A stretch of DNA of 64,000 bases from Chiua virens (lineage: Eukaryota; Basidiomycota; Agaricomycetes; Boletales; Boletaceae): NCBI GenBank assembly GCA_019787685.1, contig JAHNUO010000001.1, forward strand, positions 1 to 64,000. The letters are read 5' to 3'. Positions within the stretch are counted from its first letter, which is position 1. Each line of letters begins with the position of its first letter. The position numbers and the translations under genes were made by a program. Shown here piece by piece: positions 19,849 through 30,729 of this stretch. The notes beneath the pieces were generated by a model. That model searched no databases. It was not told the origin of the DNA and saw only the letters and a program-made list of their open reading frames with translations.

Positions 19849-20472
19849 TGTAGGAGTCAATGACCCCTTAAGGTGATAAACCCATATTCCCGGTTTGTTT
19901 ACAGGATGCCTGGACTGCTCATATTGATTGTCCTATCCGTCTGTCGCAGTCCTGTGTCCATCCGAGTGGATCCAACCCATATTCATATGTTTTGTTTTTC
20001 GTTCCTACACGTTTTCACGCAAGGTGACCAAATCGGGTTGCTTGATTGGGATCGCATGACGCACACTAATCAACTCTCTTTTGTCCAATTTCCATTTTGT
20101 TTTGTACCTTCTTAGATTCTTTTCAGACGGTTCCGTGTTATCGACACGTATCTGATTGGTTATAAGGTATGGATAGTCAGGTCGTACAACATTGTAAAGG
20201 TACATAGTCCATTGATTCATGGATCAAACCTTAGCCCACCTTGACAGAACATTGTTTTCCTTTTCATGGGTCAATCTCCATGAGAGACGGCTCTGTATAT
20301 GTACGCTTTCCTTATTTATTTGATACTTTATCTGCTGTAAAAGTCCCAGGAATACCTGAGACTATAAAATTTGTGTTCATAAATAAAAATTTCATCTTTC
20401 GATCCCCGTTTTTCTTGCATTCTAAGTCGCCTCGTCCGTTTAACTATCTTTTCTATCCACTCTTACTCATAC
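19849..20472 (+). repeat. Family-E LTR copy E2 (3' LTR of the plus-strand gag-pol unit, truncated)
   Basis: Starts TGTAGGAGTCAATGACC next to the antisense-gene upstream block and carries TATAAAA near 20364. It stops after about 624 bp, at a head-on junction with E3. Its position shows that E LTRs belong to the gag-pol/antisense-gene unit, as E4 does in locus 3. Confidence 0.8.
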
Positions 20473-21268
20473 TCTCGTCCCAAGGGGTTCTGAGGTTGGA
20501 GACAAAGTGTCAAGGCGTTGACAAGAGCTTTGAAAGCAATCCACATGCGTTCCCGGGTGAAACCATACGAGAATCGACAAAACTGGCCAAAACGCGGACA
20601 GTCAGATAGTTCAGCGACAAGGCAGAGACTCGAGCACAACGGTGATTGAGTACGAGTAAGAGCAGATAGAAAAGATAGTTAAACGGACGAGGCGACTTAG
20701 AACGCGAGAGAAACAGGGATTGAAAGATGAAATTTTTATTTACGAACACAAATTTTATAGTTCAGGTATTCCCAGGACTTTTACAGCGGATAAAGTATCA
20801 AATAAATGAGGAAAGCATACATATACGGAGCCGTCTCTCATGGAGATTGACCCATGAAAAGGAAAACAATGTTCTGTCAAGGTGGGATAAGGTTTGATCC
20901 ATGAATCAATGGACTACCTTTAAAATGTTGTACGACCTGACTATCCGTACCTTATAACCAATCGGATATGTGTCGATAACACGGAACCGTCTGAAAAGAA
21001 TCTAAGAAGGTACAAAATAAAATGGAAATTGGACAAAAGAGAGTTGATTAGTGTGCATTGTGTGATCCCAATCGAGCAACCCGATTTGGTCACCTTGCAC
21101 GAAAACATGTAGGAACAAAAAACAAAACATATGAATATGGGTTGGATCCACTCAGATGCACACGGGACTGCGACAGATGGATAGAACAATCAATATAAGC
21201 AGTCTGGGCATCCTGTAAACAAACCGGGAATATGGGTTTATCACCTCAAGGGGTCATTGACTCCTACA
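20473..21268 (-). repeat. Family-E LTR copy E3 (outer LTR, truncated at its 3' end)
   Basis: Minus-strand start TGTAGGAG at 21268; it lacks the last 85 bp or so of the LTR and meets E2 in inverted orientation. It is the right boundary of the 13.6-kb insertion, with TCGC flanking at 21269-21272. Confidence 0.8.
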
Positions 21269-21296
21269 TCGCTCTGCACCATCGGAAAGACCTTGC
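21269..21296 (-). pseudogene. Upstream exon fragment of the kinase gene
   Basis: These 28 bp on the minus strand read KVFPMVQS followed by the first bases of the Asp codon. With 7716-7682 they recreate QSDIYSFG. The next upstream part of the kinase was displaced by the copia element starting at 21297 and is not found. Confidence 0.6.
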
Positions 21297-21585
21297 TGTT
21301 AGAACAGACCAGATCCATAGGACCCAGTTGTCCTGAGGGCAGAGTCACTACTCTGGTGACTTACCTGATGGTGAAGCTCAAGACGATATTGTAGAGGATA
21401 GAGAGAGAGAGGATTGTTGTTCTGTATATACAGTAGAACATGTTTATATATCTACTGTAATGCTATGCTGTACCTGTAGTGAGGAGTAATGGTACTGTAT
21501 TAATGATTGTAACTAATTGTATTGTAGTGCCTAATGTACTACAATAAGTCTATAGTTGTTCCAGTACTTCCAGAGCGCAGGAACC
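21297..21585 (-). repeat. Family-D LTR (3' LTR of the copia element, truncated)
   Basis: Matches the complete 368-bp solo D LTR at 23566-23933 over its outer 289 bp, with TATATAAA on the minus strand. It ends abruptly in the reverse-transcriptase gene, so the RT C-terminus, RNase H and inner LTR part are deleted. Confidence 0.85.
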
Positions 21586-23200
21586 CTTTGTTGAGGTATG
21601 AGACTTGGTCTATGAGGATCCTATGTCCTTCTCGATGTATATTCATTCTGAGGAATTCATGTGTTTCACCCAGATCACGGCATTCCCACTTCTTCATGAA
21701 TGTGGCCTTTAGCTTATCTACTAAAGCTTTACTGGGTCCGCAGAAGAGGGCGTCATCTATGTAGATAATCACTAGGACAATATCTTTTCCATTGCGATAG
21801 ATAAAGAGGCCAGCATCTGTTCTAAGTCACTTGAAGCCTAGTGCCTGTATTGACTGATCTAAAGATCTCCACCAGGCTAAACCTGCCTGTTTTAAGCCAT
21901 AGATGGCTTGGAGTAGTCAGAGGACTTTGCCTTTTGAGTTGGGAGGCACAAACCCTTCAGGAAACTCCATGTAGAGTTCCTCTTCCAGTATTCCATATAG
22001 GAAGGCAGATCAAACATCAAGTCCTGATATGTGCCAATCATTGAGAGCAGATAGAGCGAGCATGCATCACACTGTCTCAAAGCATACAACTGGGCTGAAG
22101 ATTTCATCAAAGTCAAGCCCTTCCACCTGTGAGAAGCCTTTGGCAACTAGGTAGGCTTTCTTGCAACCATCTGATTTGACATCAAACACCCATCTATTTT
22201 TTATAACCTTTTGGTTGGGTGGATGGTCTGTGACTTCAAAGACTCTGCAATCTTCCATAATTTGTAGCTCTTCCTCACAAGCTTTATGCCAGAGCTTTTG
22301 CTCTTGGTGAGGGAGCTTAAGTATGTCATGGTATGACCAGTCTCTATAGTTGACTTTGGTCATTCCAGAGTTTCCAAGTGGAACTGCATGAGCACATAGA
22401 TAATGCAATAAAGCATTTCCCCCTTCCCTGGTCAGGCGTTCTACATCATCTTCTGATGGAGTTGGTGAGGGTGGGAGGCCACCAGGGATGTCTGGTGTTA
22501 CAGGTTCATGTGGAGTGCTTGATGATTTACTAATCATCTCCTTCCAGCATGATTCTCTCTCAATTGCTTTGAATTGTTTCAAAGGGTGTCTCTGTTCTCC
22601 ATACACATTCCCAGGTCATCTAGGAGGGTTTTTAATCCTTTCATTGTGACATGGTAAAGCTAGAGGGGCTGCTGGAGACAGTCTCGGAGCACGAGGAGGG
22701 GTCACTGGGGGTGGTGGTGTATCTTGCAAGTGTTCCGGTGCTTCTGGTGCTTCCGGTGTTTCCAGGCATTCTGGTTGCATTGGTATTTCTGCTTGTATGA
22801 CAGGATGATGAGGAGCACATTGAGGTGCATCAGACTCATCAGAGGAGAAATTCTCTGGTTCAGAGTGATGGTCATGATGAGGAGGTGGGTTGCATGGTGT
22901 GCTGCTTACCGGCCTGTGAGGCTGAGCCCCTGGACAATGAGGAAACAGGTTCTCATTAAAAATGGTATGAGCAGAAGTGAATATTGCATTGCTAGGATGC
23001 ATGAAAATCCAATTGGATTCACTTCCTGCTAATACACCAAGGTAGATCATCAACTGTGATTTGGGCTGTAGTTTGCCCATTCTAATCTCATTGGGAAGAT
23101 GCACATAGGCACCACATCCAAAAACATGTAAGTGTGAGATTGAGGGTTTCTGTCCAGTGAGCAATTCATAAGGGGTTTTCCAATTTAATCAGGCCAATGG
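21586..23200 (-). pseudogene. Ty1/copia pol, downstream part: integrase C-terminus and reverse transcriptase
   Basis: Reading on the minus strand from 23200: WKTPYELLTGQKPSISHLHV and FGCGAYVHLP are the copia integrase end, followed by a Pro-rich linker with an APEAPEH repeat. RT begins WHKACEEELQIMEDC and NRWVFDVKSDG, runs through FSQVEGLDFDEIFSPV and the pocket segment ISGLDV, to the catalytic YIDDALF at about 21757. It breaks off after DQVSYLNKG. Stops separate the blocks. RNase H is missing. The upstream half of this gene is at 36263-40545: the reading frame HVYNRTP continues into LA-stop-LNWKTPY across the AATGG duplication. Confidence 0.85.
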
Positions 23201-23508
23201 TGTTACAATAGTTCTGGGTAGGACCTAGCATAGCCGCAAAAGTGCCAAGTACCAAGTGGCTGCAATAACTCAAACAACCACCACTTGATACATGGTGCAC
23301 TGAAGAGTCGAACGAGGGTTGAGGGTGTTGACTACATTGAGTCCGAGTGTGGTCAAGGGACAATGAGAGAAGTCCCTGGTCGAGTGGTCACAAGGAAGTA
23401 TCCAAGTGGAGCAGTGATACTCAGCTAGATTGCGGAGATCAAGACTGGTGTACATGAGTATCACTGCGAGGTATTTATACTACGAGAATCATGCACGGAC
23501 CAAGAAGA
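23201..23508 (-). repeat. Family-C LTR fragment (3' LTR, R-U5 side)
   Basis: Starts TGTTACAATAGTTCTGGG at the copia junction and matches the complete LTR at 53068 up to the TATA region. It is then fused to pol tail sequence, so U3, the polypurine tract and the zinc-knuckle tail of Pol are deleted. Confidence 0.85.
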
Positions 23509-23565
23509 GGAAGAACGGATGGTGTGGGAATGGTAGGGGAGGTCTACCGCCTGGAGAGGAGAATG

Positions 23566-23933
23566 TGTTAGAACAGACCGGATCCATAGGACCCGGTTGT
23601 CCTGAGGGCAGAGTCACTGCTCTGGTAACTTACCTGATGGTGAAGCTCAAGACGATATTGTGGAGGATGGAGAGAGAGAAGATTGTTATTCTGTATGTAC
23701 AGTAGAACATGTTTATATATCTACTGTAATGCTATGCTGTACCTGTAGTGAGGAGTAATGGTATTGCATTGATGATTGTAACTAATTGTATTGTAGTGCC
23801 TAAGGTACTACAATAAGTCTATAGTCATTCCAGTACTTCCAGAGCGTGGGAACCTCAGAACTTCCAGAAGTGGAAGCCTCGGAAACACGGCAACTACCTG
23901 GAATGGTCAGAATAGTTTATACATGTTCCAACA
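23566..23933 (-). repeat. Solo family-D (copia) LTR
   Basis: 368 bp, with perfect GAATG duplications (23561-23565 and 23934-23938). On the minus strand it reads TGTTGGAACATG to CTGTTCTAACA, with TATATAAA. It gives the full-length reference for the copia LTR. Confidence 0.95.
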
Positions 23934-25493
23934 GAATGAACACAACTAGGGCACTCAGAAGGAACAGGCCATTGAGAAGGAGCTCCCCATCCTGCGGAGG
24001 CAACTGCTGAAACAGCAGGAGAAGGGGGTCGGGTGGACTCTGTGAGGGAGGACTTGGTGGAGAGGGTGGAGACATTGGAGACAGGGGTCGCCAGTGGTGG
24101 AAGCAGGAGATGAGGGATGAACGCAGTAGGGGTGAAGATGGGGGCAGAGTGGATGATTTCGTTTTCAAAGTCTGGGGTCGAGCAAGAGTGGTAGGTCATT
24201 ATCACTTTGACGGAGACGGGTGGAGGGGGTCTGAGCGGCGAGCGAGGTGGTCGTGGTGGTGGTTGGGTGGAAAGGGAGCAGATGGAGGGGAAATCCTTCG
24301 GATGGGTCCACTTATAAGCGTCGACCGTGTCCTTGGCGTTTCCCAAGTTGAACTTGGGTTCCCATGAGTCATCAGAGGCGGAGTACCCTTTCCATCGGAT
24401 CAGGAACTTGTGGTTAGGCGGGTTCCGTGTGTGGCGTAAGATCCGCTCTATTTCGTATTCCTCTTCTCCAGCAATAAGGTCAGGTGGTGGTTTCGGAAAG
24501 TTTGGGCCATAGGTTTCTGTTTCGCGATAGGGCGATAACAAGGAAGCATGGAAGACCGGGTGGATCTTCCAGGTCTTGGGAAGGCGGAGTCGGTAGGTGA
24601 GTGGAGAAAGGACCTCCGTGATGGTGAAGGGTCCTTCTCGGCAAGATGCGAGTTTTGGGAAAATGAGTTCCCTTTTCAAGTTGCGGGCTTCCAACCAAAC
24701 CTGATCTCCTTTCAAGAAGGGTTTGAATTTTCAGAAGGAACGAGCTTTCATAGCTTGGCAGGTGAGTTCGTGAGCGGCAAGGGCTTCGTCGCGAGCAGCG
24801 GAGAGGGTTTTGAGGTGCTCCTCAATGGCAGGGAGTTTGGTATCCGGTGAGTGTTGACCTTGTGTTGCTGACATGAGGCACAACTGGTGACATAGGAACG
24901 GACGAAGGATGTGAGCCCAGGCCACCAAAATTTGGTGGCCACAAGTTGACAAGTTTTCAAGAAACTGGGGTGACTGGCAGAGTGGGAATCATGGTGATGA
25001 GCGACAATCTGCTGTCGAAGCTCCCAGTTGGGCAGAATGTAAATGCAGCCCTGGTAAGTCAGGACACTGGCATCATATTTCCAGTCAGAGAGGCGAGCGC
25101 GGAACGACGACGGGAGGCTGCTGTCCAGGGCATTGAGGGTGTCTAAGACCAAAGGGTCGTTGACTGAGGATTTGGTGATTAAGGACTGTAGGTCCAAAGT
25201 CACAAGGTTGACAAAGACGTCATCGGGGAGGAGTGTGACATTCTCATTGTCCGAGTCAGAGGTGATGTGGTCAGGGCGCTGGGAGAGCGCATCAGGACCA
25301 TCAAGGAGTTTCCTGGGGACATGGGAGAACATAAGGTCGAAGTCGGCAAGGCCAAGAAGCCAACAAGCTTGTCGGCAGTTCAAGTTTTGGGGTTGACGAA
25401 AGTACCTCAAGTTCTTGTGGTCCGAGAAGACCATGACTGGGTGTGTGCTTCCATGGAGATGGTGGCGCCAAGCTTTGAGGGATCTAATGACGG

Positions 25494-26106
25494 TGTAGGG
25501 AATAGGTATTCCCTGTGCTCGCATAGCATGTTTCCGCACCCTGTCGTCACCCGATCCCGATCCTGATCTGTCTGCTTGTGCGAACTCATCTGGATTGCTG
25601 TATCCACGCCCGATTTGCCTCGGACTCTTTTATTTTATTTTTGATGCTCCTTATTCATACTTAGCATTGGCTAGACCATGTCACGCAGCCCTTGCAGGGA
25701 TGTTCAGGTGCCTCTCGAACTTTATACCGTACGAAAACCTTCTTTTTATTATTATCCTTACTTAGGACGAGTCTGAGGGTATTCCCAAGGACTATAAATT
25801 CACTGTATTGACAAAATACAGTAGCTTTTGCCCGTGTGCATCTGTCTCACATCGTTTTCGGTCGACGTTCGTTTTCTCTCGCTCTCCTCGTATTTTCTCA
25901 ATCCAATTCGGACTGCTGTGTCCGCCTTTCTATCCGTTTTAATCCGGATTCGCCCCGGATTCATCTCGGACTACTCAAAAACCATTATTTGTCGTTCACC
26001 AACTCAGTGTTGTCCCTGGGTCGAACAGAATCACATTCCTTCACCCTCTTTCTATTTCTTTCAATCCCCCTGAGTATTGTACTACAGCCAGGATATATTA
26101 CCTTCA
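25494..26106 (+). repeat. Solo family-A LTR in pol of the minus-strand C element
   Basis: 613 bp, TGTAGGGAATAGG to TACCTTCA, with ACGG at 25490-25493 and 26107-26110 as a 4-bp TSD. Without it the gypsy sequence reads on as in the copies near 47765 and 56860. The TATA-like CTATAAAT is near 25792. Confidence 0.93.
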
Positions 26107-28169
26107 ACGGCAAGGAGTTCGCGGTCATAGATATCATAGTTTTGTTCTGCAGTGTTGAAGGACTGCAAGAGGTAGGAGCAGGGTTTCCAGTCACCGTTTT
26201 CATCGGTCTGGAGGAGTACACCGCCGGTTGCGTATTTTGAGGCATCCGTGGCAATGGCAAAGGGACAAGAGGTATCTGGGAAGCGGAGTACCAGGTTGGA
26301 GGTAAAGGCCTTCTTAAGGCGTTTGAAGGCAGTGATCTGGGGGGTTCCCCAAGTCCAAGGGGTGTCATTCTTTGTCAGATCGATGAGAGGTCGGGTGATG
26401 GTTGAGTAGTTGGGGATAAACCGACGGTAAAAGTTTGTGAAGCCCATGAATGATCAGATGTCCTTGAACTTGGTAGGAGTAGGCCAGTATGCAATACCGG
26501 CTACTTTGACGGGGTCCATGGCGAGTTCGCCTGGTCAGGCAATCATGCTGAGGTATTCTACTTTGGTGGTAGCGAAGTGGCATTTTTCGAGTTTCAAGTG
26601 AAGGTCTAGTTCCTTCATGCGAGCAAGGACGCATGTGGTGCGTTCAGTGTGGGTGGCCTCGTCTTCTGAGAAGGATTGTCCATGTAGATGACAAGCCATC
26701 CTTCAGCGATCATATCACGGAAGGAGTCGTTCATGAAGCGTTGGAACGTCGTGGGTGAGTTGGTCAGTCTGAAGAACATGACCATGGGTTTGAAGAGGCT
26801 GCGATGAGTGATGAAAGCGGCTTTCCATTGGTGTCCGTCCTTGATACGAACATTGTTGTAGCCCCATCGGACATGAAACTTTGTGAACAGTTTGGTGTCC
26901 TTTAGTTTGTCGACGAAGTCGGAGATACGAGGAAGGGGGTAGGCGTCACGAATGGTATGTTCGTTGACGCAGCAATAATCTTGACAAGGATGAAGTTTGC
27001 CATCCTTCTTTTTGACAAAGAAGAAGGGGGAAGCTTGTGGAGAGTTCGAGGGGTGGATCTTGCTGTTGGCAAGGTGTTCGTCGATGAAGTTGTCAGTGGC
27101 CTTGTGCTCATCTGGGGGTAAGGGGTAGACCTTTCTGACCTTCGGTTGAAAGGTGTCTTTCAGATGGATTTCATGGTCGCAAGACCTAGAGGGAGGCATC
27201 TGATTGAAGGGTTCCTTCGCGAATATGGATTCGAATTCCGAATATTCCAAAGGGAGGGTGATCTTGGGTTTCTTTGCTGCAGCTGCAAGGGCGGTAGCAT
27301 TGGTGAGCTTCTCGGGTTGAGTAGTCCAAACGAAGCATTGTCCCGCACACATAACGTGGTTGACAGAGTGTTGCACAGATTGGGTAGTGAAACGATGCCC
27401 AGTTTTGGTGCGGAGGTAGTTGTATAGTTTGCCATCCCAGATGGGATCAACATCGAGATGGCAGATGGGTCAGATTGGAGGTGGATGGGTGAGTTTGGCG
27501 GAGTGTTTGGGTTCGTCGGTGGTGATGGGAGGAAGGTCGGGTTCTGGAGCGGACATGGTGATGGTTTTGGCGACCCAATTGATGATCGGATTGGTCGCTT
27601 TAAGCCAGGGAAGTCCGAGGATTACATTTTTGGAACCACAACGGATGATGTGGAACTTGATTCGTTGGAGTACTCCGCCAAGAGCAATCCAGAGGGTGGT
27701 AGTGAATTTGATATCACCATTTTTGTTTGTTGTAGCATCAATGTTCCTCACTGGGATATGTTTCGGAAGGTGATCCTTTGGGAACTTGTGTTTCTGGACG
27801 AAGTGCCAGTCGATGCAGTTGATCCCGGCTCCAGAGTCAATAAGAGCACGGGTGTCGACATCTTGAGAGGTAGCGGTAACATTCAACCTAACAGGGATTT
27901 GCATAGATTGAGACGAAAGCTCAGCTACAAGTACATGGGTACAAGAATGGGAAGATACCGGCATCGAATCGGTCTTCCTCCTTAAAAACCTGTGACCGGA
28001 GTGGTCACCTTGTTGACACTTGTGGCGTCCTCGTCATCCTCCTCAACTTCTACTAAGGTGGGGATTGGGTCAGGTTTGGGAGCAGTCTTTCTGACCTTCT
28101 TCGAAGAGGATACTGTTACAATTTCTTTCTTTCGTCTCACTCGTACTTCTTCACTTCACTCGATACCTA

Positions 28170-28668
28170 CAGTGACCTCAAAAACCCTTTCCATACTAAC
28201 CGCAACTGCAGTGCGCAAAGCACACTGCCAGACACTGTGGGAATCTTGCTTAGCTTTGGTGGAGTTATAAATAGCATTTACTCTCAGCTACAAATCAGCC
28301 GCCAAGATCATGTGATTTGGTTTACATGCCATTAAGATATGATCATTTTGAAACAGCCATGTCATGGAAAGGGTTTTTGAGCTTTGAAATCACAAGGGTA
28401 TTTGGATATTATTAGTACTTGGTATAGCCTCCTTTGGCTTTAAGCACTGCCTGAACCCTCCTAGGCATGCTCTTGACAAGAATGAAATGAGTAAGTGCAA
28501 TGCCATTGGATGATGACGAGAAAGGTGAAACGTAAGCACTCGGGTAAGGCCGGTGCGGAGTTACAAAGGTAAAGAGAAACGAGTACAGATGAACATACGA
28601 AAATACCTACAGTGACCTCAAAAACCCTTTCCATACTAACTGCAACTGCAGGGTTTTTGAGGTCACTG
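28170..28668. mobile_element. Rearranged Tc1-like insertion with an embedded inverted LTR piece
   Basis: The block is flanked by TA (28168-28169 and 28669-28670) and ends in CAGTGACCTCAAAAACCC and its inverse, as Tc1-type elements do. Inside are three parts. First is a Tc1 end with the transposase C-terminus on the minus strand. Second is an inverted copy of about 125 bp of the surrounding C LTR (28483-28607). Third is a 59-bp palindrome made of two facing Tc1 ends (28610-28668). Confidence 0.75.
28412..28482 (-). pseudogene. Tc1 transposase C-terminal fragment
   Basis: The minus strand reads KSMPRRVQAVLKAKGGYTKY and a stop, the typical end of Tc1 transposases, compare KSMHRRLKAVIKTKGGHIKY at the end of the element at 1940-3526. 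The rest of the gene is missing at the junction with inverted LTR sequence. Confidence 0.8.
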
Positions 28669-29347
28669 TAGGTATCCTCGTACGTTCATCTGTACTCGTT
28701 TCTCTTTACCTTTGTAACTCCGCACCGGCCTTACCCGAGTGCTTACGTTTCACCTTTCTCGTCATCATCCAATGGCATCGCACTTACTCATTGCATTCTT
28801 GTCATCATCCGATGGCTTCGCATTTGTCATTTCATCTTCGTCATCGTCCATTGCCTTCGCATCATACGACTTCCCCTTTTGATTACTGCGCACTCCTTTT
28901 GGCCCTTTGGCCCTTCCGCTCTTCTGGCCTTCCCCTTTTAGTTACTTGGTCCGTGCGCAGTTCTCGTAGTATAAATACCCCGCAGCGATACTCTTGTACC
29001 CTAGTCTTGATCTCCGCAATCTAGCTGAGTATCACTGCTCCACTCGGAACCTTCCTTGTGACCACTCGACCTGGGACTTCTCTCGTCGTCCCTTGACACA
29101 CCTTGACCAGGGTTCACCGCAACCCTCGACCCTCGACCATCCCTCGGGTATAGATTCCCAACCGGACAATTCTCAGCAATGCCTGAGTCTTCACTCGTCT
29201 CTCTGGTAGCCATCCGCTGACCAGAACCCTTTGTTCAACTCTTCAGCGCACCACGTATCAAGCGGTGGTTGTTTGAGTTATCGCAGCCACTTGGTACTTG
29301 GCGCTTTTGCGGCTACGCTAGGTCCTACCCGGAACTACCGTAACATA

Positions 29348-29359
29348 AGATCAAGACTA
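29348..29359 (+). promoter_or_regulatory. Self-complementary primer-binding site of the plus-strand C element
   Basis: AGATCAAGACTA, two nucleotides inside the LTR, is a perfect 12-nt complement of TAGTCTTGATCT at 29002-29013 in the same LTR, which is where the transcript should begin (32 nt from the TATA box). Confidence 0.65.
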
Positions 29360-29426
29360 CCAATACAGCCTGCCTTCGCGCAGCTAGCTGCCCACCATTG
29401 CCGGACGACCTCCCACCCATCCACTC

Positions 29427-30652
29427 TTGAACCCCGCTTGGAATCTCCAAGCCTCCAACACTCCGTCATCTGATCTATCCGACGAAAACCCTGAACCCTC
29501 GACCCCACTTTCTGAACCACAGGAAGCAGACCTCGACATCAACGTCAAAGACCTTGACTCGGAGGACGAAACCCAGCGACTAGCTGACCGTCTTCATCAA
29601 ACACTTGACCTCCCTGCACTTGCCACCTTCGCGTCCCCAACGACCCCACGAAGGCCAAACCCCGGACCATCATCTATCCAGAACCCAAACATCGTCACCC
29701 CGTCAGGACAATCCCTGCGACCCACCACCACGAACCCCTCGACCAACATGTCTAACAAGGCAGTTGAACTTCATCTCGGAAAACCCGCCGTCTTCAACGA
29801 CTCCTACGATCGGGCCATACCCTGGCTCAACAACGTCGCCACCTACCTCTTCGTTAATGAAGATGTATACAACACCGAAAACAAACGAGTCGCATTTGCG
29901 CTCTCCTTCATGACTGAAGGGTCTGCTTTGACTTGGGCCGACACGTTCCGCGCCAAGTCCATCGCTGCAAGATTCTTTGGTACTTGGACCGACTGGCAGA
30001 CGGAATTCCGAAAGGATTTCGAACACCACGACACTAAGGGCGACGCCATCGCCTGGTTATCCACCACCCGCTCCACCAAGAACGAGGATGTCCCCTCGTA
30101 CATCTCCTCCTTCCGCAATAAGGTCGTTACCGCAGGGCTCACCGGCTCTGACTCCGTCCTTATCAACTTCTTCACGGCCGGCCTCCCACCATCCCTCATG
30201 AGGTGCATCCAGGGCATGGATACGGTCCCTACCATGATCGACAAGTGGTATACCCAAGCCATCCACTTCAAAACCCAATGGGAACACGCCGACGAGATCG
30301 CTCGCCGAAACAAGAAACCCGCCGCCACGGTAGTCTACCACAACAACCCCCCTCGCAAGAAGGAGCGAGACCCAGACGCCATGGACGTAGACGCCATCTA
30401 CGTTCCAAAGATGACCGAAGCTGAGTGTAAGCGATGCTTCGAACAAAAACTCTGTTTCTGCTGTCGCAAACCCGGGCACCAAATGTCCGCCTGCACAGCA
30501 TTCTCGAACAAAACCCGCCGTCGTCCACCTCGAAGAAGGTCAGGAAAACTGCTCCAAAACCTGAACCTGTCCCCGCTCTAGTAGAAGTAGAGGAGGATGA
30601 CGAGGACGCCATGAGCGTCAACAAGGTGACCACTCCGGTCACGGGTTTTTAA
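29427..30652 (+). pseudogene. Gag of the plus-strand C element (one-base frameshift)
   Basis: Ty3-type Gag. The open frame begins before the first ATG: TTG at 29427, ATG at 29748 (MSNKAVELHLGKP). The capsid domain contains AIPWLNNVATYLFVNEDVYN, FALSFMTEGSALTWADTF and WQTEFRKDFEHHDT. The zinc knuckle is CFCCRKPGHQMSAC. Compared with the intact gag at 58742-60031, one base is missing near 30510, so the frame ends at 30581. The proper tail EVEEDDEDAMSVNKVTTPV continues in the next frame to the TAA at 30650. Confidence 0.88.
30643..30649 (+). promoter_or_regulatory. Putative -1 frameshift site GGGTTTT between gag and pol (plus-strand C element)
   Basis: Gag codons ACG GGT TTT TAA contain G GGT TTT immediately before the stop. 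The pol frame is -1 relative to gag and reads GFLRRKTDSTPVSS from this point. Confidence 0.65.
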
Positions 30653-30729
30653 GGAGGAAGACCGATTCGACGCCGGTATCTTCCCGTTCTCGTACCCATG
30701 TACTGGTAGCTGAACTTTCGTCTCAATCT

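Larger units (their letters stand above)
7717..21268 (-). mobile_element. Family-E Ty3-type insertion in the kinase gene, with inverted interior
   Basis: The outer LTRs E1 (7717-8598) and E3 (20473-21268) both read on the minus strand. They are flanked by TTGC (7713-7716) and TCGC (21269-21272), a 4-bp TSD with one C-to-T change that restores the kinase reading frame. The interior is on the other strand: plus-strand gag-pol, then a minus-strand antisense gene, then a plus-strand partial LTR (E2). So either a second E element inserted and deletions removed the first interior, or the interior inverted. Further insertions inside it are a MITE-like insert, solo LTRs of B and C, and a gag-only B element. 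Confidence 0.7.
23509..28113 (-). pseudogene. Family-C gag C-terminus and pol (decayed; integrase core deleted)
   Basis: Minus strand from 28113: gag tail with EVEEDDEDA; stop at 27985 preceded by AGGTTTTTAA where intact copies have GGGTTTTTAA. Protease DSGAGINCIDWHF lies near 27835. RT spans KDGKLHPCQDY to VIYMDN, with the catalytic YMDD changed to YMDN and a frameshift beside it. RNase H contains FAIATDASKYATGGVLLQTD. The integrase zinc domain (CASCQQHKVNTH) is fused near 24843 to LPAIEEHLKTL, removing the whole DDE core of about 0.55 kb. A GPY/F region and a chromodomain (EEEYEIERILRHTRNP, FLIRWKGYSASDDSWEP) follow. The region is interrupted by a solo A LTR and a solo D LTR. Confidence 0.88.
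28114..29345 (+). repeat. 5' LTR of the plus-strand C element, carrying an insertion
   Basis: Starts TGTTACAATTTC and ends CTACCGTAACA. The LTR is continuous except for 28170-28668, flanked by TA. TATAAATA lies at 28970-28977 and TAGTCTTGATCT, 32 nt after it, at 29002-29013. Confidence 0.88.

Noticed and set aside
7717..21268. E LTRs E1 and E2 as terminal inverted repeats of a giant DNA element
   Set aside because: The E copies have TG...CA ends, TATA boxes and are in correct 3' LTR position relative to pol in locus 3. There is no tyrosine recombinase or other DNA-element transposase.
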